From contig CALWYZ010000008.1 of assembly GCA_944385895.1 (NCBI GenBank), positions 39,756 to 103,755 of the forward strand: a DNA stretch of 64,000 nt. Reading direction: 5' to 3'. The DNA comes from an uncultured Clostridia bacterium (GTDB lineage: Bacteria; Bacillota; Clostridia; Oscillospirales; QAKW01). The position numbers and the translations under genes were made by a program. The notes under the pieces were generated by a model. That model was not told where the DNA came from, searched no databases, and worked only from the letters and a program-made list of their open reading frames with translations. Positions 17,745 through 26,448 of this stretch are shown here, one piece after another. The stretch's first letter is position 1. The number at the start of each line of letters is the position of its first letter.

Positions 17745-17978
17745 TTATGCCTGTAATAAAATATTTCTGCAATCCTCACAACGAATTGCTATAACCGCGC
17801 CCCGGATCAAAAATGCGGTGGGATCACCTGAAGGACTTCTGCCCAGGCATTCTACCTGAGTACCTTCAATAAGTCCTATATCCAGAAGCCGACGTCTTAT
17901 GCTACCGTCCGACAAAAGGCTTTTAACCGTGCCTTTTTGTCCCGGCTTTATATCATTAAGGCTGAAATTGCCGTTCAT
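17745..17978 (-). CDS. feoA: FeoA-type SH3-like protein
   Basis: A 77-residue cytoplasmic beta-barrel protein that works with FeoB in ferrous iron uptake. The typical pattern is clear: LNDIKPGQKGTVKSLL at the start, then RRRLLDIGLIEGTQVECL, then FLIRGAVIAIR near the end. It is the first gene of feoA-feoB-CDF-like. The short upstream gap to the divergent regulator holds overlapping palindromes that are likely operator sites. No ambiguity about the start: a single ATG with a GGTAAT-type weak ribosome site. Confidence 0.93.
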   Translation of the reverse strand: MNGNFSLNDIKPGQKGTVKSLLSDGSIRRRLLDIGLIEGTQVECLGRSPSGDPTAFLIRGAVIAIRCEDCRNILLQA

Positions 17979-18002
17979 ATATATTACCTTCCGAAAATAT
18001 AT

Positions 18003-18031
18003 TTTCCTTGAGGAAACTTTTTTTCCTCAAG
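18003..18031. promoter_or_regulatory. Putative metal-regulator operator between feoA and the DtxR-family gene
   Basis: Perfect ten-base inverted repeat CTTGAGGAAA (18007-18016) and TTTCCTCAAG (18022-18031), overlapped by the near-palindrome TTTCCTTGAGGAAA (18003-18016). The latter resembles DtxR/MntR boxes of the form TTTCCTTAAGGAAA. Position between divergent feo and regulator genes suits iron or manganese control. Confidence 0.6.
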
Positions 18032-18075
18032 CTATTCTATTACAAAATAATCTAAAATGTTACAGGCGGTATGAT

Positions 18076-18510
18076 ATGGATAAAGGTGAATCGGAATTTT
18101 TTACAATGAAGGGATATGTAGAACATACTCATGGACTCTCAGCATCAATGGAAGATTATCTTGAAATGATTTATCGTTTGTCAATCAACGGCAAAATCAT
18201 ACGTATAAGTGAACTGGCCTCTAACCTTCATGTCCGTCCTCCGTCTGCATCTAAAATGGCATATCTGCTTAAAAACAGCGGATTTATACTATTTCAGAAA
18301 TACGGATATATCTCTCTTACCGAAAAAGGAAAAAACACAGGCGAATATCTCCTATACCGTCATGAAACAATTCACAGATTTTTATGTCTTTTAAATCAAA
18401 GCGATAATGAGTTAGAGCAAACTGAAAAAATAGAACATTACATAAATGCAAAAACCGTACAAAATTTAGCTCATCTAAACGATGTTTTAAATGTGAAAAA
18501 AAAGTCATAA
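18076..18510 (+). CDS. DtxR/MntR-family metal-dependent regulator
   Basis: 144-residue repressor. The N-terminal winged helix begins SASMEDYLEMIYRLS and continues with ISELASNLHVRPPSASKMAYLLKNSGFI and YGYISLTEKG, the standard DtxR DNA-binding domain. The dimerisation domain follows with YRHETIHRFLCLL and an EHYIN segment; metal-site residues (His and Glu) are present but the C-terminal SH3-like domain of IdeR is missing, as in MntR-size proteins. The ATG at 18076 has AGGCGG nearby; a further ATG at 18106 is a possible start. It is divergent from feoAB and 76 bases before an ABC exporter, so it may control both. Fe(II) versus Mn(II) cannot be decided. Confidence 0.88.
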   Translation: MDKGESEFFTMKGYVEHTHGLSASMEDYLEMIYRLSINGKIIRISELASNLHVRPPSASKMAYLLKNSGFILFQKYGYISLTEKGKNTGEYLLYRHETIHRFLCLLNQSDNELEQTEKIEHYINAKTVQNLAHLNDVLNVKKKS

Positions 18511-18586
18511 AACAATTGAATATATTTATTGACTTTATATTATTCAAGCATTAAAATAAAAAAAGATTACAAATAAGGAGGGTAAT

Positions 18587-19504
18587 ATGGAGCTTGAAAT
18601 AAGAAATATCAAAAAAAGTTTTTCAGATAAAGAGATTCTGCACGGTATAAGCTTTAAAGTAAAAAGCGGTCAGGCTCTAGGCCTGCTTGGCAGAAACGGA
18701 GCCGGTAAGACAACCGCCATACGTATTATTATGGATGTTTTCAGAGCCGACAGCGGTGATATTCTTATAGACGGCAAACATTTTAAAGCGGACCATTATA
18801 AATTGGGGTATCTGCCAGAGGAGCGCGGACTGTATCCTAAACGTACGGTTTGGGACCAAATAATTTTTCTTGCAAGACTTCGTGGAATGAAAAAATCAGA
18901 AGCTGTCAAAAACACTCAAAAGTGGCTTGAACGTATTGGTATTCCAGAATATGCCTCAAGAAAGCTTGAAACTCTTTCAAAAGGTAACCAGCAAAAAGTG
19001 CAGCTGGCGGCAACACTTGTTTCAGATCCTGATATAATTATTCTTGATGAACCTTTTTCGGGTCTTGATCCTGTAAATTCACAAATATTAAAAGATATTG
19101 TAAATGAGCTTATATCTGAAGGAAAAATCGTTATTTTTTCAAGCCATCAGATGAGCTATGTTGAAGAGTTCTGTGATAGTATCGCAATTATACATCATGG
19201 TGAGATAGTACTATCCGGAAGTCTTACTGAAATCAAACGTGAATACGGTAAAAACCGGCTTATGCTGTCAGCAGTCAACTACTCTTTAAAGGAACTTGAA
19301 GAAAAACTGTTGAGTGATTTTAGTGATTTGCTTACAGTAACAGGCAAAAATAAAATGGTGCTTATACTTACAAAATCTCAAAAAACAACATCTAAAGATA
19401 TTTTGGAACGTATTGCCAAAAGTGATATCGAAATTAATAAATTCGGTATATATGAGCCGTCACTAAATGATATTTTTGTGGACAAGGCCGGTGATGAAGA
19501 ATGA
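18587..19504 (+). CDS. ABC exporter ATP-binding protein (NatA-like)
   Basis: 305-residue ATPase with Walker A GRNGAGKTT at residues 35-43, the signature LSKGNQQKVQ near 132, Walker B IIILDEP, and the switch His in FSSHQM. A ~80-residue C-terminal extension is typical of the NatA/DUF4162-type ATPases. It drives the ABC-2 permease encoded next, with which it shares an ATGA overlap. The substrate is unknown; NatAB relatives export sodium or antibiotics. AAGGAGGG stands seven bases before the ATG. The proximity to the DtxR-family gene suggests but does not prove metal-linked expression. Confidence 0.92.
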   Translation: MELEIRNIKKSFSDKEILHGISFKVKSGQALGLLGRNGAGKTTAIRIIMDVFRADSGDILIDGKHFKADHYKLGYLPEERGLYPKRTVWDQIIFLARLRGMKKSEAVKNTQKWLERIGIPEYASRKLETLSKGNQQKVQLAATLVSDPDIIILDEPFSGLDPVNSQILKDIVNELISEGKIVIFSSHQMSYVEEFCDSIAIIHHGEIVLSGSLTEIKREYGKNRLMLSAVNYSLKELEEKLLSDFSDLLTVTGKNKMVLILTKSQKTTSKDILERIAKSDIEINKFGIYEPSLNDIFVDKAGDEE

Positions 19505-20766
19505 AAAAATTTGCGGTGATATTAAAATACGAACTTAAAGAATATATATCAAGTAAGGGATTTATCACCTTTACTCTTCTGCTTGCTATAATAGGAGCTA
19601 TCTTATTATGCCTGCCCAGATTTTTTGACTTGTCAAAGTTTACAGGAGTTCAAACAAATTCACAAAATACAGAAAATGATGTTTTACAGGATGATTCTTC
19701 AGAAACGGTTGATTCTAATATAAAATATGCACTGTACGACCCTAAAGGTATTGCTGACATACAACTTCTCAGTCAATATTTTGATGGAGCACAATTTATC
19801 AAAACAAACAGCGGTGATGAAATTGAAGCTTTAGTCAATGACCATACAGTAGATGCAGGTTTTTTAATAGTATCAGATACTGAATACGAATATTATATTT
19901 ACAATAATTCGATATACAATAAAGATCAAGCTACCTTTGATGAAGCGATGAAAATGATGTCTCGTATACGATACTGTCAGCAGCACGGTCTTGACATTAA
20001 TGAAATAACACAAATGTATGAGCCTCAAATCAACGTTAAAGAGCATATTATAAACAAAGATTCTCAGCAAAGTTACGGATACTGTTATGCTCTTGTCATT
20101 ATAGTGTTTATGCTGATCATGTTTTACGGTCAGATGATTGCCGTATCGGTAACTACAGAAAAAAGCAACCGTGCAATAGAAGTACTTGTCACCTCCACAA
20201 CACCTAACAGTCTTTTGTTTGGTAAAGTAATAGCAGGCGCAATTGCAGGAATAATGCAAAGCGGAATAATTCTCAGTTCTATACTTATATCTTATCAGTT
20301 TAATCGTGAGCAGTGGGGCGGGATGCTTGACATGGTTCTCAATATACCGTCAAATGTACTTATCGTTTTTGCAATTTTCGGAACCTTAGGTTACCTTTTC
20401 TATGCGTTTTTATTTGGTGCTATGGGCGCTCTTGTTAGCAAAGTCGAAGATGTAAGCAAAAGTGTAAGCGGCCTTACCATGATTATTATGTTAATTTACT
20501 TTTTCTCGCTATTCCAGCTTACAAATGCAGACGGTATTATTATAAAGATCCTCTCATATTTACCGTTCAGCTCGTATACGACTATGTTTATGCGTGTAGC
20601 TATGGGAAGTGTATCTATCTGGGAAATCGTATTGTCATTTATTATTCTTATTGTGTCGGTAATAGGCGCAGGTATGCTGGGCGCAGCGATTTACAGAATG
20701 GGTACTCTCCGCTACGGTAACCCAATAAAGCTATCAGCAGCTGTAAAAAGCCTGCGAAGACAATAA
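19501..20766 (+). CDS. ABC-2 type permease (NatB-like)
   Basis: 421-residue membrane protein: one N-terminal helix (about residues 20-40), a large extracytoplasmic domain to about residue 195, then five to six helices to the end. This is the ABC-2 membrane family topology (NatB/YhaP type). The segment VTTEKSNRAIEVLVTSTTPNSLLFGKVIAGAIAG around residues 220-250 is the typical family core. Its start overlaps the ATPase stop by four bases. A strong bidirectional terminator follows at 20846-20880. Confidence 0.9.
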   Translation: MKKFAVILKYELKEYISSKGFITFTLLLAIIGAILLCLPRFFDLSKFTGVQTNSQNTENDVLQDDSSETVDSNIKYALYDPKGIADIQLLSQYFDGAQFIKTNSGDEIEALVNDHTVDAGFLIVSDTEYEYYIYNNSIYNKDQATFDEAMKMMSRIRYCQQHGLDINEITQMYEPQINVKEHIINKDSQQSYGYCYALVIIVFMLIMFYGQMIAVSVTTEKSNRAIEVLVTSTTPNSLLFGKVIAGAIAGIMQSGIILSSILISYQFNREQWGGMLDMVLNIPSNVLIVFAIFGTLGYLFYAFLFGAMGALVSKVEDVSKSVSGLTMIIMLIYFFSLFQLTNADGIIIKILSYLPFSSYTTMFMRVAMGSVSIWEIVLSFIILIVSVIGAGMLGAAIYRMGTLRYGNPIKLSAAVKSLRRQ

Positions 20767-20845
20767 ACACATTTATCTAAGCTTTTATGTTTGTATAAAA
20801 AATCAGACAGAAAAAACAGAATTAATGCATGCAGACTTGAAGATT

Positions 20846-20880
20846 AAAAAATGTACCGCGTTTTTTTGCGGTACATTTTT
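20846..20880. terminator. Bidirectional terminator
   Basis: AAAAATGTACCGC and GCGGTACATTTTT pair perfectly around a nine-base loop between two convergent genes. Confidence 0.9.
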
Positions 20881-20898
20881 TACTATAATAACGGTAAT

Positions 20899-22734
20899 TC
20901 AATAAGCTCTTATTTCAAACACTGTAACTGTTTGACAACCATTTGTAGAAAGTATCCTGACTTCAAATCCGTCACAGAGTGTCATATCGAAATCACATAC
21001 ACACAAACGCTGATGATTTCCCCTGACTTTAATTGTTTTAACTGTCTTACCGTCTCTTAAAACTAATATATCAAAATCACAAACAAGCTCCGGCGGCACC
21101 CCGCGGCGCTGCTGACGCTGACGCGCGGGCGCCATAGTCATGCGTATGGGAAAAGTAAAATTAGAATCAAAAGTAAGTCTTATCTGTGACAGCTTGCAAG
21201 CCTTCTTTAAACGTGCTTTTATCCACGTATTCGGGGATAGTTCACATTTCCATGAATTTTTATTATCACCGTAATCACGAGAAACACCGCTTATCACGCA
21301 CTCCGGACCATGTCCTTTTAAATATGAAGAAGCGGTAAATTCGGCTGTGCGCGCAATATCATTTTTATCTTTATTTTCAAGACCTGGGATAAAACCATCT
21401 TCTTTTAAAATTCTCTGTCTGAGCAAATCTGTATATTCATTCAGCATTCGCGGCAGTATATTTTTCTCCGTACACATCGCCGCGGCAATACCAACAGCAT
21501 GCCCGCCTACAGCACATGTTCCTATAACACGCGCGCTTGCCAGTCCCAGTTTGGATGCCGATATGTTTCTGCCTGCCATAAAAAGATTTTTTATATTTTT
21601 GGAATAATAACAGCGGTAAGGTATTGTATACGTTCCGTCAAACGTCCACACCTGACTGGGAAGAAGATGTTTATCTTTTATACCGTTTGGCGCATGCAGA
21701 TCCACTCCCCAGCCGCCGTATGCAACACCATCGTCAAACAGTCTGTTCTCAAGAATATCGCACTCATTTAAGACATAATCTCCAACAAGCCTGCGGCTTT
21801 CTCGCATACCCGGAAGCGCTCCGACCCATTCAAGATCATAATTTGCAGCTCCGTGATCACCTCCGTTTTTTATATGATCCCATACCCCGTAAAAATAAGA
21901 GTAAAGTTCATCGCGTATATTTTCGTAATCGTCTATAATATCCTCGCTTTCACCCGACAGCTCTACCCACCAATATCCATACTCCGTACCTGCACTGCTG
22001 AACGACGAAACTCGCTTATATTCCTCTGGATCTTCCGCCTGTGAATAATCGGGAATCACCGAAGAATGCACACGATAAGCAAGATCGCTTTCATCCAGTT
22101 TTTTAGCAAATGACGGTGGTGTAAACTTAACGGGTTCTCCCCTGTCCACTGCTCTGAAAAGAATACTGTTTCCCATGCGGTTGTTATTTTCCTTGTCAGG
22201 CGCATGCTTTTCACCGCACTTACTTCGACTTTCACTTCCTGTCATAAACTCCGCACCCGCAAAATATCCAAGGGTGCCATTACCAGTGCAGTCCGCAAAG
22301 AGATTTGCTGTAAAGGTTATGTGCTTTTCAGTTGTTTCCTGATAACAGTTGATTTTTGTGATAATTCCATCAGTGCTCTGAGCATCGTACATGACCGTAT
22401 TTAAATAAAGATCAAGCCCCGGCTGAGTTTTCACCTTATTGAAAAGAGTAAGATCCCAAAGAGGATATGAAAACCAGTCGTTATGAGCTTTGTTGTCAAG
22501 CATTATTTCATGCAGTATACCGCCTTCCTCCAACTGAGGCTTTTTCTGGGAATCGCTTGCTCCGGAAATATGTATACGCACCTCACTTGAAGCATTCCCA
22601 CCCAGCACACTGCGGTTATGTATAAGTGCTGTTTTTACTCCGTTTCTTGCCGCGGCTATAGCTGCACATATTCCGCTCATGCCTGCACCGCACACAACAA
22701 ATTCATAATTTTTTGTCTCTATTTTGCGTTTCAT
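20899..22734 (-). CDS. FAD-dependent oxidoreductase (FAD_oxidored family)
   Basis: 611 residues. The N terminus carries the dinucleotide fold VVCGAGMSGICAAIAAARNG, then GGNASSEVRIHI, a hallmark of FAD_oxidored (PF12831-type) enzymes common in carbohydrate-use regions. Later segments DCTGNGTLGYFAG and FMAGRNISASKLGLASARVIGTCAVGGHAVGIAA complete the flavin site. The last ~120 residues look like a beta-sandwich domain, possibly carbohydrate-binding. The true substrate is unknown. ATG at 22734 follows GGGAGG by eight bases; a TTG directly before it is less likely. It is divergent from an AraC regulator with which it probably shares control. Confidence 0.82.
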   Translation of the reverse strand: MKRKIETKNYEFVVCGAGMSGICAAIAAARNGVKTALIHNRSVLGGNASSEVRIHISGASDSQKKPQLEEGGILHEIMLDNKAHNDWFSYPLWDLTLFNKVKTQPGLDLYLNTVMYDAQSTDGIITKINCYQETTEKHITFTANLFADCTGNGTLGYFAGAEFMTGSESRSKCGEKHAPDKENNNRMGNSILFRAVDRGEPVKFTPPSFAKKLDESDLAYRVHSSVIPDYSQAEDPEEYKRVSSFSSAGTEYGYWWVELSGESEDIIDDYENIRDELYSYFYGVWDHIKNGGDHGAANYDLEWVGALPGMRESRRLVGDYVLNECDILENRLFDDGVAYGGWGVDLHAPNGIKDKHLLPSQVWTFDGTYTIPYRCYYSKNIKNLFMAGRNISASKLGLASARVIGTCAVGGHAVGIAAAMCTEKNILPRMLNEYTDLLRQRILKEDGFIPGLENKDKNDIARTAEFTASSYLKGHGPECVISGVSRDYGDNKNSWKCELSPNTWIKARLKKACKLSQIRLTFDSNFTFPIRMTMAPARQRQQRRGVPPELVCDFDILVLRDGKTVKTIKVRGNHQRLCVCDFDMTLCDGFEVRILSTNGCQTVTVFEIRAY

Positions 22735-22797
22735 CAATATACCTCCCGTCCGACATTTATTATATCAAAACAATTACGCTCTTTCTCCCACTTTGAT

Positions 22798-22826
22798 TTG
22801 CAATTTATCCACTTTTATGATATGAT
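22798..22826 (+). promoter_or_regulatory. Promoter of the first AraC-type gene
   Basis: TTGCAA (22798-22803) and TATGAT (22821-22826) with a 17-base spacer. Confidence 0.55.
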
Positions 22827-22849
22827 TTATATATAAGGAGAAATAAAAA

Positions 22850-23665
22850 ATGGTTCTTTACACAACTAAAAATCATGCGGGAATTACACTTGTGACATAC
22901 AAGGAAAAGGAAATAAGCGCGGGTTTCAAAGACTGTCTTCAATATTATGACGAATGTAAGATTGTACGGATAATGCATGGACACGGTGTATGGAATATAA
23001 ACGGAAATCAGTATCCGTTTGACAAAAATGACATTTTTATTTTTTCCAGATGCGATATACGTAAGCTGGAAAAGGTAGACAGTCCGCTCAAGATTGAACA
23101 AATTAACTTTATACCGCTCACTGTATACCCCGACACACAATGTACAGATATATTCTTTATTCGCAAGCCTGAATTTTCTAATAAAATTCTGCCGAAAACC
23201 AATTCTTTGCAAATGGCTCAGGATTTTGACACGCTTCGCCGGTATTCCAAAGATTTATCTCTTGCATACCGTAGGGAATGTATATTAAACCTTATCTGCA
23301 AAATGGTCATTACTGCCGCACAATGCTATCCCATATCTGACAGAAAGGGAGAAAAATACGATACAGTAGCTTTTAAAGCAATGAAGTATATCGGCCAAAA
23401 CCTCAGTAAGGATCTGTCATTGCGCAATACCGCAGAACAGTTCGGATTTAGCTGTGAATATTTCTCCAAAATTTTTTTGCAATCAGCAGGAATATCGTTT
23501 AACGAATATGTGGCGCGCTGTAGGGTAAACGCTGTAATTCAGCATCTGAATGAAAAAGAATCAAATATTTTGCAGACAGCTTTCAAATATGGGTTTAAGA
23601 GCAGCTCGGGATTTTATAAAACATTTTCCAGAATAACAGGCTGCACTCCAAAAAGCTTTCGCTGA
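22850..23665 (+). CDS. AraC-family transcriptional regulator
   Basis: 271 residues: an N-terminal cupin-like sensing region (with GHGVWNINGNQYPFDKND) and a C-terminal pair of helix-turn-helix motifs, LRNTAEQFGFSCEYFSKIF and ILQTAFKYGFKSSSGFYKTF, ending in the usual TGCTPKSFR. It probably senses a sugar and controls the divergent FAD oxidoreductase and/or the sugar ABC importer downstream. AAGGAG is eight bases before the ATG. It is followed after 23 bases by a lipoprotein gene, likely in the same transcript. Confidence 0.9.
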   Translation: MVLYTTKNHAGITLVTYKEKEISAGFKDCLQYYDECKIVRIMHGHGVWNINGNQYPFDKNDIFIFSRCDIRKLEKVDSPLKIEQINFIPLTVYPDTQCTDIFFIRKPEFSNKILPKTNSLQMAQDFDTLRRYSKDLSLAYRRECILNLICKMVITAAQCYPISDRKGEKYDTVAFKAMKYIGQNLSKDLSLRNTAEQFGFSCEYFSKIFLQSAGISFNEYVARCRVNAVIQHLNEKESNILQTAFKYGFKSSSGFYKTFSRITGCTPKSFR

Positions 23666-23688
23666 TATGATTATGAAAGGAATGTAAA

Positions 23689-24114
23689 ATGAAAAAAAAT
23701 ATAGCTTTATTTTATATCATTATAATGGTTTTTGTCTTGAGCTCATGCTCAAGTATGGTAAGCTACATACGCTTTCCCAGCGAAAACGATGACACACGTT
23801 ACGGACAAATATTTGACGTACCTCAAAAGCTTGGCGATGACGCAGTTATTTTCTATGCAGATGAAGATTTGTATGATATTGATGTTGTAAATATGCAGTA
23901 CGACGATCAAACAGAGCAATACACCGAGCTTGAGACTGTTTGGAGCAAAGAAACTCTGATAAAAGGTGACGGCATCAAGATAAGTCTTGATCTGTCGCGG
24001 CAAATACCGTACGTAATGGTCCGGTATTCACGTCAAAACGGAGAAATTCGCCAGCAGTTTATTTATATGAATCCGAGCACTGAAAAGCTTTGGCTTATAG
24101 AGCAGTATCAATAG
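23689..24114 (+). CDS. Hypothetical lipoprotein
   Basis: 141 residues with a lipoprotein signal peptide ending in the lipobox LSSC (Cys20), so anchored on the outer face of the membrane. The mature part is acidic and beta-rich, with no domain I recognise. GAAAGGAATGT gives a ribosome site for the ATG. It is probably co-transcribed with the AraC gene; the terminator at 24151-24180 separates it from the ABC importer. Role unknown; association with the carbohydrate region is by position only. Confidence 0.75.
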   Translation: MKKNIALFYIIIMVFVLSSCSSMVSYIRFPSENDDTRYGQIFDVPQKLGDDAVIFYADEDLYDIDVVNMQYDDQTEQYTELETVWSKETLIKGDGIKISLDLSRQIPYVMVRYSRQNGEIRQQFIYMNPSTEKLWLIEQYQ

Positions 24115-24150
24115 TATTTATTTTTAAGTATTAAAATTTTTTCAAATTAA

Positions 24151-24180
24151 AACTCTCCGAATTACTCGGGGAGTTTTTTA
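24151..24180 (+). terminator. Terminator after AraC-lipoprotein
   Basis: AACTCTCCGA and TCGGGGAGTT pair with one wobble around ATTAC, followed by TTTTT. Confidence 0.8.
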
Positions 24181-24192
24181 GTGAGCCATATT

Positions 24193-24220
24193 TTTACAGT
24201 AAATTTGATTTTTTTATAAT
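24193..24220 (+). promoter_or_regulatory. Promoter of the sugar ABC importer
   Basis: TTTACA (24193-24198) and TATAAT (24215-24220), 16-base spacer. Confidence 0.55.
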
Positions 24221-24266
24221 ATTTAGATTAAAACATAGCAAAATGTTATAAAGGAGTTGAATTAAA

Positions 24267-25601
24267 ATGAAAAAAACGACTGCATTAATAATGTCATTTA
24301 TTATGTTGATTACACTCGGAGGATGCAACAGCATTTTTGGTTCTGACAAGGACGTAACCGTACGGTTTTTGAATTTCAAGCCGGAAATAGCGTCTGTTTA
24401 TACAGATGTGGCTAAAGCATATAAGGATGAAACCGGTGTCACGGTAATAGTTGATACTGCGGCAAACAACACTTATGAGTCCACTCTTGCTGCAAAGCTT
24501 GGCACAAGCGAAGCGCCTACTATTTTTCAGATAAACGGCCCTCGAGGATACGCAAACTGGAGCGATTACTGCAAGGACCTGACAGACAGTGAGCTTTACA
24601 AACATCTTAACGACAAGTCCATGGCTGTCACAAAAGACGGTAAAGTTTACGGTATACCCTATCTTATAGAAGGATATGGAATAATCTACAACGAAGAAAT
24701 AACAGATAAATATTTCGCGCTGGACGATAAGAATACCGATTTCATGTCTATGGACGAAATAAATAACTTTGAAAAACTCAGCAGGCTTGTTACCGATATG
24801 CAGGCAAGCAAGGAAAAGCTGGGTATAAAAGGTGTATTTGCCGCGACCTCTCTAAAATCCGGCGAAGATTGGAGATGGCAGACACATCTTGCCAATATCC
24901 CGATATATTATGAATTTAAAAACAATAACATTGATTTATCGAGCGATCAGACAAAAGTACTGAATTTTGAATACGCTCAAAATTTCAAAAACATCTTTGA
25001 CCTGTACCTGAATAACTCCACTACCGATCCCAAGCTTCTCGGTTCAAAAATCGTCGATGAGTCAATGGCGGAGTTTGCTCTGGGACAGTGTGCTATGGTA
25101 CAAAACGGAAACTGGGCCTGGTCACAGATAAACGGGATAACGGGAAATACGGTAAAAGAAAACAAAATAAAGTTTTTGCCGATCTATACGGGAATAGAGG
25201 GAGAAGAAAAGCAGGGATTATGTATAGGAACTGAGAATTTCATATGCATAAACTCCAAAGCCTCTGAAGAAGAACAAAAAGCTGCGGAAGATTTCCTCAA
25301 CTGGCTGTTTACGAGCGATACCGGAAAAGATTTTGTAACAAATAAGCTTGATTTTATTTCACCGTTCAATACTTTTACAAATGATGAGATACCAACTGAC
25401 CCGCTTGCAAAACAGGTTATCGAATGGAGCAAAAGAACTGATGTAGATTCCGTTCCATGGAATTTTACGCTGTTTCCCAGTCAGACGTTTAAAAATGACT
25501 TCGGAGCTGCGCTGTTGCAATACGCTCAGGGCAACAAGACATGGACTGATGTTGTCACCACCGTAACAGAACAATGGAGAGCGGAAAGTGCAAAACTATA
25601 A
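24267..25601 (+). CDS. Extracellular sugar-binding lipoprotein of a CUT1 ABC importer
   Basis: 444-residue solute-binding protein. A signal peptide ends at the lipobox TLGGC (Cys20). The mature protein has the family-1 solute-binding pattern: early FLNFKPE and KDETGVTV segments, the middle DGKVYGIPYLIEGYGIIYN hinge strand, and a C-terminal FLNWLFTSDTGKDFV. It would capture an oligosaccharide outside the cell and pass it to the two permeases encoded next. AAAGGAG precedes the ATG by ten bases. Substrate unknown; a shared MsmX-like ATPase elsewhere must supply energy. Confidence 0.92.
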   Translation: MKKTTALIMSFIMLITLGGCNSIFGSDKDVTVRFLNFKPEIASVYTDVAKAYKDETGVTVIVDTAANNTYESTLAAKLGTSEAPTIFQINGPRGYANWSDYCKDLTDSELYKHLNDKSMAVTKDGKVYGIPYLIEGYGIIYNEEITDKYFALDDKNTDFMSMDEINNFEKLSRLVTDMQASKEKLGIKGVFAATSLKSGEDWRWQTHLANIPIYYEFKNNNIDLSSDQTKVLNFEYAQNFKNIFDLYLNNSTTDPKLLGSKIVDESMAEFALGQCAMVQNGNWAWSQINGITGNTVKENKIKFLPIYTGIEGEEKQGLCIGTENFICINSKASEEEQKAAEDFLNWLFTSDTGKDFVTNKLDFISPFNTFTNDEIPTDPLAKQVIEWSKRTDVDSVPWNFTLFPSQTFKNDFGAALLQYAQGNKTWTDVVTTVTEQWRAESAKL

Positions 25602-26448
25602 AATGTTAAATAGAAAACTCAAAAAATACTCGCCTGTATTTTTAGGACCAATGCTAATTGCATTTACCACAGTGTTTATCGTACCTTTTATAATGGGAGT
25701 ATATCTGTCGTTTTGCAAATTTACGACAGTAGACAATGCTGTCTTTAACGGATTTGAAAACTTCATAAACGCTCTGAGCGATACAAATTTTTTAAACGCT
25801 CTGTGGTTTACTGTGAAATTTACCGCAGTCTCCGTTATAACCGTTAACGTGATCGCATTTTTTCTGGCTCTGCTGCTGACCAGAAAAATGCGCGGGTCCA
25901 ACCTATTTCGAACGATTTTCTTTATGCCTAATCTTATCGGCGGTATTGTTTTAGGATATATATGGAATCTTATAATAAATGGTGTGCTGGGATTGATGGG
26001 CGTAGATATCACATACAGCGCGACATACGGGTTTTGGGGACTTGTAATCCTTATGAACTGGCAGATGATAGGCTATATGATGGTAATATATATAGCTGGG
26101 ATACAAAGCATTCCCGGATCACTCATTGAAGCATCCCATATTGACGGAGCATCTGCTTTTCAGACACTGAAAAGCATAATAATACCTATGATCATGCCGT
26201 CTGTTACCATTTGCACATTTCTCACACTTTCAAATTCATTCAAGTTGTTTGACCAAAACTTAGCGCTTACAAACGGAGCCCCGAACCGTGAAACGGCAAT
26301 GATGGCGCTTGATATTTACAATACGTTTTACGGTTCAATAGGCCAGCAGGGCGTCGGGCAGGCAAAAGCTGTTATTTTTGCGATAATAGTAGCTTTGATT
26401 GCATGGATACAGCTGAGAATAACACGCGCACGGGAGGAACAGCTGTAA
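25588..26448 (+). CDS. CUT1 sugar ABC permease (MalF-like)
   Basis: 286 residues with six predicted helices and the EAA loop in the form EASHIDGASAFQTLKSIIIP around residue 190, which contacts the ATPase. The start is taken as the GTG at 25588, inside the end of the binding-protein gene (14-base overlap), because GGAG lies eight bases before it; the ATG at 25603 has no well-placed site. Pairs with the following permease. Confidence 0.9.
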   Translation: MQNYKMLNRKLKKYSPVFLGPMLIAFTTVFIVPFIMGVYLSFCKFTTVDNAVFNGFENFINALSDTNFLNALWFTVKFTAVSVITVNVIAFFLALLLTRKMRGSNLFRTIFFMPNLIGGIVLGYIWNLIINGVLGLMGVDITYSATYGFWGLVILMNWQMIGYMMVIYIAGIQSIPGSLIEASHIDGASAFQTLKSIIIPMIMPSVTICTFLTLSNSFKLFDQNLALTNGAPNRETAMMALDIYNTFYGSIGQQGVGQAKAVIFAIIVALIAWIQLRITRAREEQL

